From Roseinatronobacter domitianus (lineage in GTDB: Bacteria; Pseudomonadota; Alphaproteobacteria; Rhodobacterales; Rhodobacteraceae): 64,000 bases of DNA. The position numbers were made by a program, and so were the translations under genes. Where the stretch lies: positions 1 through 64,000 of the forward strand of contig NZ_JALZWP010000016.1 in NCBI RefSeq assembly GCF_023336755.1, read 5' to 3'. How positions within the stretch are numbered: the first letter of the stretch is position 1; each line of letters starts with the position of its first letter. This document shows, piece after piece, positions 44,680-57,300 of the stretch. The notes beneath the pieces were generated by a model that did no database searches, was not told the origin of the DNA, and worked only from the letters and a program-made list of their open reading frames with translations.

Positions 44680-46755
44680 GTGGCTGTGACCGGCAGGGAA
44701 GGTGGCTTGGCCGGTATCGGGGAAGGCCCGGTCGCGCTGGCACTGGCCGCGCAACGCGGGCGGTTGTTCCTGTTCGTGCCGGTCGGCCTTGGGATCGGGA
44801 TTGGGCTTTATTTTGGCCTGCCCGCGGAACCCGCGCCAGAAAATTGGGCTTGGCTTGGCGCGGCGATGGCCTGTCTGGGCGCTTTGGCGGTGGCATTGCC
44901 TGTTAATCTGCGGCCGCTGGCTACAGCGTGCCTGATAATCGGACTGGGCGTCGCGCTAGCGGGGTGGCGCACGCATATGGTGGCCGCCCCGGTGCTGGAC
45001 TATCGCTATTACGGCCCGATCGAAGGACGCATTGTCAAGGTTGACCGCTCTGCCAGCGGCGCGTTGCGGCTGACATTGGACCGCCCCCGCCTTGAGCGCC
45101 TGTCGCCCAGCCGCACCCCGGCGCTTGTGCGGATTTCGTTGCATGGGGAGCAAGGGTTCATCACCCCTCGGCCCGGTCTGAGGGTGATGACAACGGGGCA
45201 TCTGTCGCCGCCGCCGGGGCCGTCGGAACCCGGCGGGTTCGACTTTCGCCGCCACGCATGGTTCGAAAGTCTGGGGGCGGTTGGGTATACGCGCCTGCCG
45301 GTGCTAAAGCTGCGTGACGAAGGTGGCGCGCCTTTGGGAGCGCTGCGTGCGCGCCTGTCGAAAGCCATTCAGGACCAAATGCCGGGGGCAGCGGGCGGTT
45401 TTGCTGCCGCCATCCTGACCGGCGACCGCTCTGGCGTGGATGTCGCGCATCTGGAGGATTTGCGCAATTCCAACCTTGCGCATCTGCTGGCGATATCGGG
45501 TCTGCATATGGGGTTGCTGACCGGCTTTGTCTTTGCGGCGCTACGCTTGGTGATGGCGCTATGGCCCGGCTTTGCTTTGCGCATGCCCACCCGGAAACTG
45601 GCCGCTCTGGGCGCTCTGGCGGCCGGTGCGCTCTATTTGGCGCTGTCGGGCGGGAACGTGGCCACGCAGCGCGCCTATATCATGGTGGCGGTCATGTTTG
45701 TGGCGGTGCTGCTGGATCGTCGCGCCATTTCATTGCGCAGCGTGGCGATGGCTGCCGTGATCGTTCTTCTTTTGCGGCCAGAGGCGCTGGTGCAGGCTGG
45801 CTTCCAGATGAGCTTTGCTGCCACAGTGGCCCTTGTCGCCATTTTCCGCGCGCTGAATGATGACGGCACATGGCGGGGCCGCGTGCCGCGCTGGGCCATG
45901 CCGGTGGTGTCGATTGTGCTGTGCTCGGTCGTCGCAGGCGTGGCGACCGCGCCAATCGCGGCGGCAAGTTTCAACCGTCTGGTGGAATACGGGCTGCTGG
46001 CCAATCTGGCTGCTGTGCCGCTGATGGGGCTGGTCATCATGCCCGCAGGCGTGGTCGCGGCGGTGCTTGCCCCCTTCGGGCTGGAGGGGCTGGCGCTGGC
46101 TGTCATGGCCCCGGCGATTGACTGGATATTGCTGGTCGCAAGATTTGTCGCAGGGTTGGATGGCGCGGTCACAGGCGTTGTGCAACCGCCCGGTTGGGTG
46201 ATTCCGACCATGGCGCTGGGGGCACTGTGGTTGATTATCTGGGCTGCGCCCGCGCGCTGGTTGGGCGTGCCGGTTGTGGCTGTTGCGGTGCTGGGCTGGG
46301 CGCTGGCCGAACGGCCTGTGTTGTTTATCGCGGATGACGGCGCAGTCGTGGGGCTGATGGGGCCAGAGGGCCGCATCCTCAGCCGTGCACGGTCCGGTGC
46401 TTTTGCCGCCGAAAGCTGGTTGCAGGGCGATGGTGATCTGGCCAGCCAAGAACAAGCGCAAATGCGTGGCACGCATGGCCCAAGCGATGCTGTGGTGCTG
46501 CTGAAAGGGCGTGGGCTGGATGTCGTCCACTTGTCAGGCAAAGGCGCGCTGATGGGCGTGGATGCGCTATGCCTGCCGGGGCGCATACTGGTCACAAATA
46601 CCGAGCCAGCGGCCGCAATCGCGGGGCCATGCCGCGTCCTGACCCCACGTAATCTGGGCGCTTCAGGGGCGGTTGCCTTTGTGGCAGGGCCAAATGGCCC
46701 AATCCAGCGAAGCGCGCGCGACGCCGAGGGCGCGCGGCCATGGACCGCGCGCTGA
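44680..46755 (+). CDS. ComEC/Rec2-family DNA-uptake channel protein
   Basis: The 691-residue membrane protein begins with two or three helices and an OB-like domain (about 105-165). It then has the Competence domain with LAHLLAISGLHMGLLTGFVF (about 265-284), SGGNVATQRAYIMVAVMF (about 322-339) and QAGFQMSFAATVALVA, the usual ComEC signatures. The C-terminal soluble region lacks the HxHxDH metal site of the MBL nuclease domain. I use the GTG at 44680 with AGGGCAAG upstream. It carries single-stranded DNA across the inner membrane in naturally competent bacteria; competence here is unproven. Confidence 0.9.
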   Translation: MAVTGREGGLAGIGEGPVALALAAQRGRLFLFVPVGLGIGIGLYFGLPAEPAPENWAWLGAAMACLGALAVALPVNLRPLATACLIIGLGVALAGWRTHMVAAPVLDYRYYGPIEGRIVKVDRSASGALRLTLDRPRLERLSPSRTPALVRISLHGEQGFITPRPGLRVMTTGHLSPPPGPSEPGGFDFRRHAWFESLGAVGYTRLPVLKLRDEGGAPLGALRARLSKAIQDQMPGAAGGFAAAILTGDRSGVDVAHLEDLRNSNLAHLLAISGLHMGLLTGFVFAALRLVMALWPGFALRMPTRKLAALGALAAGALYLALSGGNVATQRAYIMVAVMFVAVLLDRRAISLRSVAMAAVIVLLLRPEALVQAGFQMSFAATVALVAIFRALNDDGTWRGRVPRWAMPVVSIVLCSVVAGVATAPIAAASFNRLVEYGLLANLAAVPLMGLVIMPAGVVAAVLAPFGLEGLALAVMAPAIDWILLVARFVAGLDGAVTGVVQPPGWVIPTMALGALWLIIWAAPARWLGVPVVAVAVLGWALAERPVLFIADDGAVVGLMGPEGRILSRARSGAFAAESWLQGDGDLASQEQAQMRGTHGPSDAVVLLKGRGLDVVHLSGKGALMGVDALCLPGRILVTNTEPAAAIAGPCRVLTPRNLGASGAVAFVAGPNGPIQRSARDAEGARPWTAR

Positions 46756-46760
46756 TTGTC

Positions 46761-47120
46761 TCAGGCGTTGGCTTCGCGGATCTTCTCGGCGGCATCCTTG
46801 TCGAAGCCGACATTCTTTGCCGTGAAAAGCTGGTCCAACTCGCCCGACAGCGTCATCTCGGTCACGATATCACAACCGCCGACGAACTCACCCTTGACGT
46901 AAAGCTGCGGGATGGTCGGCCAGTCGGAATATTCCTTGATGCCCTGGCGCACATCTTCATCTGCCAGCACGTTCACATCGGCATATTCGACACCCATGAA
47001 ATTCAGCACCCCGGCCACACGGCTGGAGAAGCCGCATTGTGGCATGGTCTTGGTGCCTTTCATGAACAGCACCACGTCATTGTCGGTGACGGTTTTCTTG
47101 ATCGTCTCTTGGGCGCTCAT
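46761..47120 (-). CDS. grxD: Monothiol glutaredoxin, Grx4 family
   Basis: The 119-residue protein has the monothiol active site CGFSS (about 28-32) and the GSH-binding segments [19 protein letters not shown] (about 68-86). Grx4-type proteins bind a bridging [2Fe-2S] cluster with glutathione and partner with BolA in iron sensing and cluster delivery. The bolA gene is only about 40 bp upstream in the same direction, which supports the pairing. Confidence 0.95.
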   Translation of the reverse strand: MSAQETIKKTVTDNDVVLFMKGTKTMPQCGFSSRVAGVLNFMGVEYADVNVLADEDVRQGIKEYSDWPTIPQLYVKGEFVGGCDIVTEMTLSGELDQLFTAKNVGFDKDAAEKIREANA

Positions 47121-47163
47121 GGCAATCCTCTTTCGGTTCAGTCGGGCGGTTCAGTCGGGCTAT

Positions 47164-47406
47164 TCAGTCTGGGGCTTTGGTGGTCAGGGCCAGCGCGTGC
47201 AATTCGCCATGGCTGCCGTCCATCTTGCCTTTCAGCGCGGCATAGACGGCGCGTTGCTGCTGCACGCGGTTCAACCCGCGAAAACTCTCATCGATCACTT
47301 CCGCCGCGTAGTGGTTTCCGTCACCAGCAAGGTCGGTGATGGTAACAGTCCCCTTGGGAAAGCTCTCTTTCAGAAGTGTCTCTAGCTCTTCAGCGGAAAT
47401 GGCCAT
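47164..47406 (-). CDS. BolA family protein (Grx4 partner)
   Basis: The 80-residue protein has the BolA fold: MAISAEELETLLKESFP, then VTITDLAGDGNHYAAEVIDESF and the helix RVQQQRAVYAALKGKM. The conserved His near the C-terminus (GELHAL) is a likely cluster ligand. The ATG at 47406 follows AGGGA. It forms a small operon with grxD and may modulate Fe-S supply. Confidence 0.92.
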   Translation of the reverse strand: MAISAEELETLLKESFPKGTVTITDLAGDGNHYAAEVIDESFRGLNRVQQQRAVYAALKGKMDGSHGELHALALTTKAPD

Positions 47407-47458
47407 GTTATGGTCCCTGTCTGGTCTTGGGGTTAGGTAATCCCCGAGTTTTACTGAA

Positions 47459-49624
<2,166 letters not shown>

Positions 49625-49708
49625 CGGGCGCATCCTTTCAGGCAAGCTTGCTGCCTCTTAGGGTATCATCCGCACAAGAAAAAGGGGGCAAACGCCGGTC
49701 TTGGGCCA

Positions 49709-50332
49709 TCAGCGACGCGCCAGCGCCCATTGACCACCCGGTCCGGCCGCCACGATCTGCCATGGCTCATGGCGGGTATAGTCCTGCACTGCATGGAACA
49801 CACCGTGATGTTGATGGGCTGGGTTGATCTGCCAGTCATCCCCAAGAATGATCCCGTCCGGTGCCATCTGCGGCGAGAGCGCGGAAAGTTCCTTTAGCGT
49901 CGCTGCGTAATCATGCGATGCGTCAAGATACGCGAAATCCAGCTTTTCTGCCAGACTGCCCCGACAGGCGGGGAAGTGGTCTTCTACCAGAACCGTCTCG
50001 ACATTTTCAAAAGTCGCAACCCGCGCCTGCGCCTCATCGCGCGCCTGTGCAGTGGGCAAGGTATCATTGGCGGTATAGGCTTTACCCCATCCGAATCTTT
50101 CGCCAAGCTTGGTCCATGGGTCAATCAAATAGAGTTTTCGAGGGGAAACCGTCTGGCAAATGATTTCGCTGAAATGCCCCCGAAACACTCCGATTTCCGC
50201 ACCGACACTGCCGTTGCGCGCATAGCGCAATATCCAGCGGCGCTGTGCAAGGCGATCCAGTTCTCGCTGCGGCATGGGAAAGGCGGCATCGGCGCGTTTC
50301 AGGAAATCTGCATTGGAATCGTCATGAGGCAT
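49709..50332 (-). CDS. Class I SAM-dependent methyltransferase
   Basis: The 207-residue protein has VGAEIGVFRGHFSEII (about 43-58) as SAM motif I and DFAYLDASHDYAATLKELSAL (about 135-155), typical of the Methyltransf_24-like group acting on sugars or small molecules. The ATG at 50332 is preceded by GGAGGTGCGA; in-frame extension to 50548 is not supported. The substrate is not evident. It sits alone downstream of the LysR gene region. Confidence 0.82.
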   Translation of the reverse strand: MPHDDSNADFLKRADAAFPMPQRELDRLAQRRWILRYARNGSVGAEIGVFRGHFSEIICQTVSPRKLYLIDPWTKLGERFGWGKAYTANDTLPTAQARDEAQARVATFENVETVLVEDHFPACRGSLAEKLDFAYLDASHDYAATLKELSALSPQMAPDGIILGDDWQINPAHQHHGVFHAVQDYTRHEPWQIVAAGPGGQWALARR

Positions 50333-50476
50333 TCGCACCTCCATAAAAGAAATTCCTTTGTGCAAAAACGCTATCGCGCGCGGCGGCCAGGGTAAAGCAG
50401 AGCTTGGGAGTCGTAATCGGTTTGCCGCACCGGTCGCCCGCATCCGGAACATGCCAACCAAGCCAGCAAATTGCGC

Positions 50477-50505
50477 AAAAAAAGGCCGAGCAAAAAAGCT
50501 CGGCC
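50477..50505 (-). terminator. Intrinsic terminator downstream of the LysR gene
   Basis: GGCCGAGC (50484-50491) and GCTCGGCC (50498-50505) form an 8-bp stem. On the minus strand it is followed by a run of seven T (50483-50477). It lies 150 bp after the LysR gene stop. Confidence 0.75.
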
Positions 50506-50656
50506 GAAGTCCAACAGGGAGGTTAAGACATGAATGGATTACACTCACGCCTTAGCTGCCTATTAAATGACCAAACACTTGCTGCGCAAGTTAAATGCCT
50601 CTGCAGCGCGAACAACTCGGCTATGCGTTGCATACATGCCTCAGAAAACTTGCTCG

Positions 50657-51556
50657 CTAGGGTTGAATTTGACGGGCCCGCCGATAGGCCTGAATTTCCT
50701 GCACCACGAAATCCCGAAATGCTGCGATCCGCCGTGAATGCCGCAGTTCTTCGGGAAAGGCCAAGAAAACCGGAATGTCACCGCTCGAGACTTCGGGCAG
50801 GACATGCACCAGTTCGGGGAAATCCTCTGCCACGTAATCCGGCAGCACGCCAATGCCCAGATGGTTCAGCACCGCCTGCAAGACCCCGAAATAGTTGTTC
50901 ACGGTGAAGGTGGATCGCAGGGTGCGCGCATTTAGTTCGCGAATAAGTTGCGCGCCAACGCTGACCTGCGCAGAGGTTACGTTCTGCGAGATCAGTCGGT
51001 AATCCGACAAGTCCTCTACAATCGCTGGTGTGCCATTGGCGCGCAAATATTCAGACGTTGCGAACAGCCGCATATTCACATTCATCAGCCGTTTGCGGAT
51101 CAGGTCGGCTTGGCTGGGTTCCTTCATCCGAATCGCGACATCAGCCTCGCGCATGGGCAGGTCGAGAACGCGCTCTTCCAGCATAAGGTCGATTTTCAAT
51201 TCCGGGTATTGGGCGTAAAGCGCGGGCAGGCGGGGGGCCAGAAAAAGCGTGCCGAACCCCGTTGTCGTGGTCACGCGCAATTCGCCGAAAACCTCGTCCT
51301 CGCTGTCGCGGATGCGCGCCGAGGCGGTTTCCAACTCACGCGACATGGCCTTGGTGGCGTTGAACAGCAACTCGCCCTGCTCGGTCAGGATAAGCCCACG
51401 CGCATGGCGGTGGAACAGGCTTGCGTCCAGGGTTTCTTCCAACGCGCGGATCTGTCGGCTGACTGCCGATTGCGATAATTGCAGCACGTCGCCCGCATGC
51501 GTCAGGCTGCCTGCATCGGCAACTGCGTGAAATATGCGCAATTTGTCCCAGTCCAT
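50657..51556 (-). CDS. LysR-family transcriptional regulator
   Basis: The 299-residue protein starts MDWDKLRIFHAVADAGSLTHAGD, the winged helix-turn-helix, with the recognition helix around LSQSAVSRQIRALE (about 28-41). The effector domain (about 95-295) contains GELRVTTTTGFGTLFLAPRLPA. The start at 51556 follows AAAGAAG; the open frame extends further but is not conserved. It diverges from murI across 245 bp. Its target genes are not evident. Confidence 0.92.
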   Translation of the reverse strand: MDWDKLRIFHAVADAGSLTHAGDVLQLSQSAVSRQIRALEETLDASLFHRHARGLILTEQGELLFNATKAMSRELETASARIRDSEDEVFGELRVTTTTGFGTLFLAPRLPALYAQYPELKIDLMLEERVLDLPMREADVAIRMKEPSQADLIRKRLMNVNMRLFATSEYLRANGTPAIVEDLSDYRLISQNVTSAQVSVGAQLIRELNARTLRSTFTVNNYFGVLQAVLNHLGIGVLPDYVAEDFPELVHVLPEVSSGDIPVFLAFPEELRHSRRIAAFRDFVVQEIQAYRRARQIQP

Positions 51557-51800
51557 CGCTTCTTTTACTTCATTGTTTCCGCAACCATTCCCCGCGTAAT
51601 ATGCTGAAAACGGCGCTGTGCAAAGCATGACCTGCGGAATACAGGGCATTCCTTAATTTCTCATGACAGATGTCCGTTTGCTGAGCAGGCATGCCCGATC
51701 AAAGAACAGGATGGATTTTCGCGCCCGCGCGGCCTAATCATGCAGCGATTGCCCAAGGCGGATTTGCCGCGTTCGGGCGTTGTGACCAAGGATAAGGCAA

Positions 51801-52613
51801 ATGGCAGTCGGCGTGTTCGATTCTGGCTTGGGTGGTTTGACGGTGCTGGGCGCATTGGCGGATAAGCTGCCGGATGTGCCCTTCGTCTATTTCGGCGACA
51901 ATGCGCACACCCCTTACGGCACGCGCAACGCCGATGAAATCTTCGATCTGACCTGCGCCGGGGTCGAACGGCTTTGGGCCGAAGGGTGCGACCTGGTGAT
52001 TCTGGCCTGCAACACGGCGTCAGCCGCCGCGCTGAAACGCATGCAGGAAACATGGGTGCCCGAAAACAAGCGCGTGCTGGGCGTGTTCGTACCTCTGATA
52101 GAGGCGATGACCGAACGCCAGTGGGGCGACAACTCGCCGCCGCGCGAAGTTGAGGTCAAGCATGTGGCGCTGTTCGCCACGCCTGCCACCGTGTCCAGCC
52201 GAGCGTTCCAGCGCGAACTGGCTTTCCGCGCCATTGGGGTCGATGTCGAGGCGCAGCCCTGCGGCGGCGTGGTCGATGCGATCGAACTGGGCGACATGAT
52301 CCTTGCCGAAGCCCTCGTGCATAGCCATGTCGAATCGCTCAAGCGCCGTATGCCGCACCCGCAAGCTGCCGTTCTGGGCTGCACGCATTACCCGCTGCTG
52401 GAAGACGCGTTTCGCGCCGCCCTTGGTCCCGATGTGGCGGTCTATTCGCAACCGAACCTTGTCGCCGACAGCTTGTCTGACTATCTCAAACGCCGTCCAG
52501 ACATGATCGGGTCGGGCCACCAGTCGCTGTTTCTGACCACGGGCGACCCGGCCAATGTCTCTCGCAAGGCCACGCAATTTTTGCGCCGCCAGATCAGCTT
52601 TCAACCGGCTTGA
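51801..52613 (+). CDS. murI: Glutamate racemase
   Basis: The 270-residue enzyme supplies D-glutamate for peptidoglycan. The two catalytic cysteines are in [11 protein letters not shown] (about residue 73) and GCTHYPLLE (about 193), next to the start [16 protein letters not shown]. An AAGGATAAGG site precedes the ATG. It is followed by a short gap with the diverged dispersed tail motif and then argC. Confidence 0.94.
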   Translation: MAVGVFDSGLGGLTVLGALADKLPDVPFVYFGDNAHTPYGTRNADEIFDLTCAGVERLWAEGCDLVILACNTASAAALKRMQETWVPENKRVLGVFVPLIEAMTERQWGDNSPPREVEVKHVALFATPATVSSRAFQRELAFRAIGVDVEAQPCGGVVDAIELGDMILAEALVHSHVESLKRRMPHPQAAVLGCTHYPLLEDAFRAALGPDVAVYSQPNLVADSLSDYLKRRPDMIGSGHQSLFLTTGDPANVSRKATQFLRRQISFQPA

Positions 52614-52645
52614 TCTTCATCTTGCCAAAAATACTCACGGCACGC
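52613..52645. repeat. Diverged tail of the dispersed 3'-end element (copy D)
   Basis: The stretch ATCTTCATCTTGCCAAAAAT followed by ACTCACGGC is the reverse complement of GAGTATTTTTGGCAAGATGAAG, a variant of the tail in copies A-C, but without the flanking hairpins. It follows the murI stop. Confidence 0.45.
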
Positions 52646-52683
52646 GGTTTGCCACTCCGCGCTGTCGCAAGGGGAACGTCACC

Positions 52684-53712
52684 ATGACCAAACGTATCGC
52701 AATCCTCGGCGCCTCTGGCTATACCGGCGCGGAACTTGTGCGCCTGATCGCCACACATCCGGAGTTCCGGATCGTGGCGCTCACCGGCGAACGCAAGGCG
52801 GGTCAGCCCATGGGCGCGGTCTTTCCCTTTCTGCGGCATCTGGACCTGCCGGACCTGTGCCGCATAGAGGAGGTGGATTTCGCCCAAGTCGATCTGGCCT
52901 TTTGCGCGCTGCCGCACGCGACCAGTCAGGCGGTCATCAAGGATTTGCCGCGCGACTTGAAAATCGTGGACCTGTCCGCCGATTTCCGCCTGCGCGATCC
53001 GGCAGCTTATGCGCATTGGTATGGCCAACCCCATGCCGCGCCAGAGTTGCAGGCAGAGGCCGTCTATGGCCTGACCGAGTTTTACCGCGATGATATCCGC
53101 ACCGCGCGTCTGGTTGCAGGGACCGGCTGCAATGCGGCGACCGGGCAATATATCCTGCGTCCGTTGATCGAAGCCGGGTGCATCGACCTTGACCGCATCA
53201 TCCTTGACCTGAAATGCGGGGTCTCCGGGGCAGGGCGGTCGCTGAAAGAAAACCTCCTCCATGCCGAACTGTCCGAGGGCACGCAGGCCTATGCGGTTGG
53301 CGGCACGCATCGCCACCTGGGCGAGTTCGACCAGGAATTTTCGGCCATTGCGGGGCGTGACGTGCATATCCAGTTCACGCCGCATTTGTTGCCAATGAAC
53401 CGCGGTATTCTGGCGACCGCGTGGCTTGATGGCGACGCGCGGCGCATTCATGCGGTCTTGAAGGACCGATATTGCGCTGAATCATTTCTTCATGTGCTAC
53501 CTTTTGGCACAACACCGTCGACTCATGATGTGCGTGGATCGAATTTCGTGCATATTGGGGTTGTGGGCGACCGTATACCGGGGCGCGCGCTGGTCGTGGG
53601 CGTGCTGGACAACCTTTGCAAAGGCTCCAGCGGGCAGGCGGTCCAGAACGCGAACCTTATGCTTGGTTTGCCTGAAACGACCGGTCTGATGGGCGCACCC
53701 GTCTTTCCATAA
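52684..53712 (+). CDS. argC: N-acetyl-gamma-glutamyl-phosphate reductase
   Basis: The 342-residue enzyme makes N-acetylglutamate semialdehyde in arginine synthesis. It has the NAD(P)-binding [14 protein letters not shown] at about 9-22 and the active-site cysteine in [12 protein letters not shown] (about 149), with the family histidine in GTHRHLGEF. The ATG at 52684 follows AAGGGGAAC. The in-frame sequence before it back to 52555 overlaps the murI end and is not part of the protein. Confidence 0.95.
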   Translation: MTKRIAILGASGYTGAELVRLIATHPEFRIVALTGERKAGQPMGAVFPFLRHLDLPDLCRIEEVDFAQVDLAFCALPHATSQAVIKDLPRDLKIVDLSADFRLRDPAAYAHWYGQPHAAPELQAEAVYGLTEFYRDDIRTARLVAGTGCNAATGQYILRPLIEAGCIDLDRIILDLKCGVSGAGRSLKENLLHAELSEGTQAYAVGGTHRHLGEFDQEFSAIAGRDVHIQFTPHLLPMNRGILATAWLDGDARRIHAVLKDRYCAESFLHVLPFGTTPSTHDVRGSNFVHIGVVGDRIPGRALVVGVLDNLCKGSSGQAVQNANLMLGLPETTGLMGAPVFP

Positions 53713-53724
53713 GGTGAGGATGAC

Positions 53725-54186
53725 ATGAAGAGTTTGAAGAAAACCCGCCGTATCCAAGTCATTGCCGTTGCGGCGGTGGCGCTGACGCTATCGACCGCGC
53801 TGATCGGCTATGCCATGCGCGACGGGATCAATTTCTTCCGTTCGCCCAGCCAGGTGGTCGAATCGCCACCACCTGCAACAGAAGTGTTCCGCATCGGTGG
53901 CTTGGTGGAAGCAGGCTCCATCGTGCGCGGCCAATCCGACACGGTGCGCTTTCGGGTCACAGATGGCCCGGCCTCGGTAGAAGTCACCTATCGCGGTATT
54001 CTGCCTGACCTGTTCACGGAAAACGAGGGTATGGTCGGCACCGGTCGGCTGGTCAATGGCGTGTTTGAAGCAAGTGAAATTCTTGCCAAGCATGATGAGA
54101 CTTACATGCCGCGAGAGGTGATGGAAGCGCTGAAAGAGCAGGGCGAATGGCACGGGCCGGACCCGCAGACAGAGCCGCAGACCTAA
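53725..54186 (+). CDS. ccmE: Cytochrome c maturation protein CcmE (heme chaperone)
   Basis: The 153-residue protein has a single N-terminal membrane anchor (about 9-28), an OB-fold domain facing the periplasm, and the heme-binding histidine in KHDETYMP (about 122). It carries heme to the CcmFHI ligation complex. It lies 12 nt after argC. The rest of the ccm genes are not in the window. Confidence 0.93.
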   Translation: MKSLKKTRRIQVIAVAAVALTLSTALIGYAMRDGINFFRSPSQVVESPPPATEVFRIGGLVEAGSIVRGQSDTVRFRVTDGPASVEVTYRGILPDLFTENEGMVGTGRLVNGVFEASEILAKHDETYMPREVMEALKEQGEWHGPDPQTEPQT

Positions 54187-54314
54187 CGTCCCATCATCGG
54201 GTAAGCTGCCCATATCTTGTAGGCGGGGCACATTTTGCCACTGTATGCTGTCTGGCCGCTTGACTCTGTGCCAGACTCATTGCCAGTCTGGAAGGGTTCA
54301 ACCAGCGGACCCAG

Positions 54315-57300
54315 ATGCAGTTCACACGCCTGCGCCTTAATGGCTTCAAAAGCTTTGTTGACCCGACGGATCTGATAATCCATCGGGGGCTGACCGGCGT
54401 GGTTGGCCCGAATGGCTGCGGCAAGTCGAACCTGCTGGAAGCCCTGCGCTGGGTCATGGGCGAGCACCGCGCCAGCGCCATGCGCGGATCGGGCATGGAA
54501 GACGTGATCTTTGCAGGCACCGACAGCCGCAGCGCGCGCCATTTTGCTGAAGTTACCTTGCAGGTGGACAATTCCGACCGTCTTGCGCCTGCCTCGTTCA
54601 ACGACAGTGACACGCTGGAAATCGTGCGGCGCATCACCCGCGATGCTGGCAGCGCCTACCGGATCAACGGCAAGGATGTGCGCGCGCGCGATGTCCAGAT
54701 GCTGTTCGCCGATGCGTCGACCGGTGCGCATAGCCCGGCTTTGGTGCGGCAGGGCCAAATTTCAGAGCTGATATCGGCCAAGCCGAAGGCACGCCGCCGC
54801 ATCCTGGAGGAAGCGGCGGGGATTTCCGGCCTATATGCCCGCCGTCATGATGCCGAATTGCGCCTGCGGGCGACAGAAACCAATCTGGAACGCTTGTCCG
54901 ATGTGATAGAGCAGCTTGCGGCGCAGCTTGCCAGCCTTGCGCGACAGGCGCGGCAGGCGGAACGCTACCGCAAGATCGGGGCAGAGCTGCGCCGGACCGA
55001 AGGGATGTTGCTGTTCGCCCGCTGGCGCGAGGCGGATGTGGCGCGCGCAGATGCCGAAAGCGCCCTGCGTGCGGCTTTGAGCGGCGTGGCTCAGGCCGAG
55101 AGCGCGGCGCATCAGGCAGGCCGCGCGCGCGAGGATGCCGAAGCCAAACTCGACCCGCTGCGCGAAGAATCGGCGGTGGCGGGCGCGGTGTTGCAGCGTC
55201 TTGCGGTTCAGCGCCAAAGCCTTGATGCTGATATGGACCGCGCACAGGCGCAGTTGCGCAGCCTGCGTGCGCGGATCGCGCAATTGGATCAGGATATCGC
55301 CCGCGAAGATGCCCTGAATACCGATGCCGATGACACGATCGCCCAGTTGGAGACCGAGCAGGCAGAGTTGATCGCCGCAGGCGAGGGCGCGGATGATCGC
55401 CAGCACGAGGCCGACCAGCGCACGGAAGCTTTGGCCGAAGAACTGACAAAGCTTGAAGCCTTGTATAGTGCTGCTACGCAAGAAACGGCGCGCCTATCTG
55501 CCGAAGCCGAAAGCGCAGCCGCCGCCATTGCAGAGGGCACGCGCAAGCTGGAAACGGCGCAAGCGGCGGCAGAGCAGGCCGAGGCCGCACAGTCTGCCGC
55601 AATCGCCGATCTGGATCGCTTGGCGCAGGTTATGGCGCAAGCCAAGACCGAAACGCAACATGCCGAGGAACTGACCGCAAACGCCGAAGACACGCTTGCC
55701 CAGACCGAAGCCGCCCGCGCCGAGGCGCAGGCCGCCGAGGTCGCTGCACGCGCCGAGCGGTCAGATGCAGAAGGCACATTGCGCAGCCTGCGGTCGGAAC
55801 ATGCCGCGCTTGCGAAACTGGTCGCGCGCGATGCCGGACCTGCGGCGCAGCTTCTGGACAGCCTGACCGTGGCCCCCGGATATGAGCAGGCGCTGGGCGC
55901 GGCTCTTGCCGATGATCTGCGCGCGCCTCTGGCAGATGGCGGGTCTGGCTGGGTCGGTTTGCCTGACTATGCCGCGCCTGCTGCGTTGCCGGAGCAGGCA
56001 GCCCCTTTGGCCCCGCATGTCACCGGAAGCGCTGTGCTGGCGCGTAGGTTGTCGCAGGTCGGGATTGTCTTGCCCGAAGACGGTGCTGCCTTGCAAACAC
56101 GGCTTGCCGTCGGTCAACGTCTGGTCAGCCTTACGGGCGATTTATGGCGCTGGGACGGGCTGCACCTTGCCGCACGCGATGCCACCAGCACCACCGCGCT
56201 GCGGCTGGAACAGCGGAATCGGCTGGCGGCCCTGCGCCACGATCTGGCACAAGCCGAACAGCTCGAGCAGGCGTGCATAACGGCGCATGAGTCGCGTAAA
56301 GCCCGGCTCGACGCGCTGGCAGGTGCCGAAGCGCAAGCCCGAAGCGCGCGCAAATCCGCCGAAGCGCAACTGAGCGATGCGGCGCGCGCCATGTCACGCG
56401 CCCAAGCCGCGTATGACTCGGCGCAATCCAACCGCGATGCGGCACAAGACCGGTCTGCCCGCGCGCGCGCCGAGTTGGCAGAGTTGAAAGCGCACAGGGA
56501 TGCGTTGCTTTTGGCACAAGCCGACTTGCCCGACCTGACACAGGTCCGCACAAAAGCAGATGCGCTTGCAGCGCAAGTGACAGACCTTCGCAACGACTGG
56601 CTGAGCGCGCGCACGCAGGCCGACGGATTGCGCCGCGATAGCACCGCCCGCACGCGCCGTGCCCAAGAGGTTGCCAAATCGCTGGACGGGTGGCGCGTGC
56701 GCCTCAGCACCGCGTCAGCGCGTGTGGCCGACCTGACCGACCGCCGCGACGAGGCCGAAAGACGCTTGGCGAATGCGAAAGATGCGCCCTCGTTGCTGGC
56801 CGAGAAGCGCACGGCGTTGCAACACGAGATCAGCCGCGCCGAGGCCCGCGCCGCCGCTGCCGAAGACGCCTTGAAGGCCAGTGAAGCTGCCGCCCGCGCT
56901 GCCGCCGATGCAGATCGCGCGGCCGAGCGCGCGCGCGCCGATGCGCGCGAGGCCCGCGCCCGTGCCGAGGCACAGCGCGAGGCTGCGCAGGGTGTGGCCG
57001 ACAGCGCGACAGCGCGCATTTCAGAGGCGCTCGACTGCACGCCGCAAGCCCTGTTGGCAGAGCTTGCGCTGGACCCCGCCGATGTAGCCGAGCCCGCGCG
57101 GCTTGATGCGGACCTGACACGCTTGCGCCGCGCGCGCGACGCTTTGGGCGCGGTCAATCTGCGCGCCGAGGAAGATGCCCGCGCGGTGCAGACCGAACAT
57201 GATACCCTTGTGCAGGAAAAGGCCGATCTGGAAGCGGCTATCGCCAAGCTGCGCTCTGGAATTGCGGCGCTCAACCGCGAAGGGCGCGAACGCTTGCTGG

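Noticed and set aside
50530-50907. A small plus-strand frame with a strong GGGAGG site
   Set aside because: Most of it overlaps the LysR gene in antisense, and the first 45 residues show no conserved feature. The ribosome-binding-like sequence may be left over from a lost gene.
52555-52683. Upstream in-frame extension of argC
   Set aside because: It overlaps murI and the dispersed tail; the conserved protein begins at 52684 with a ribosome binding site.
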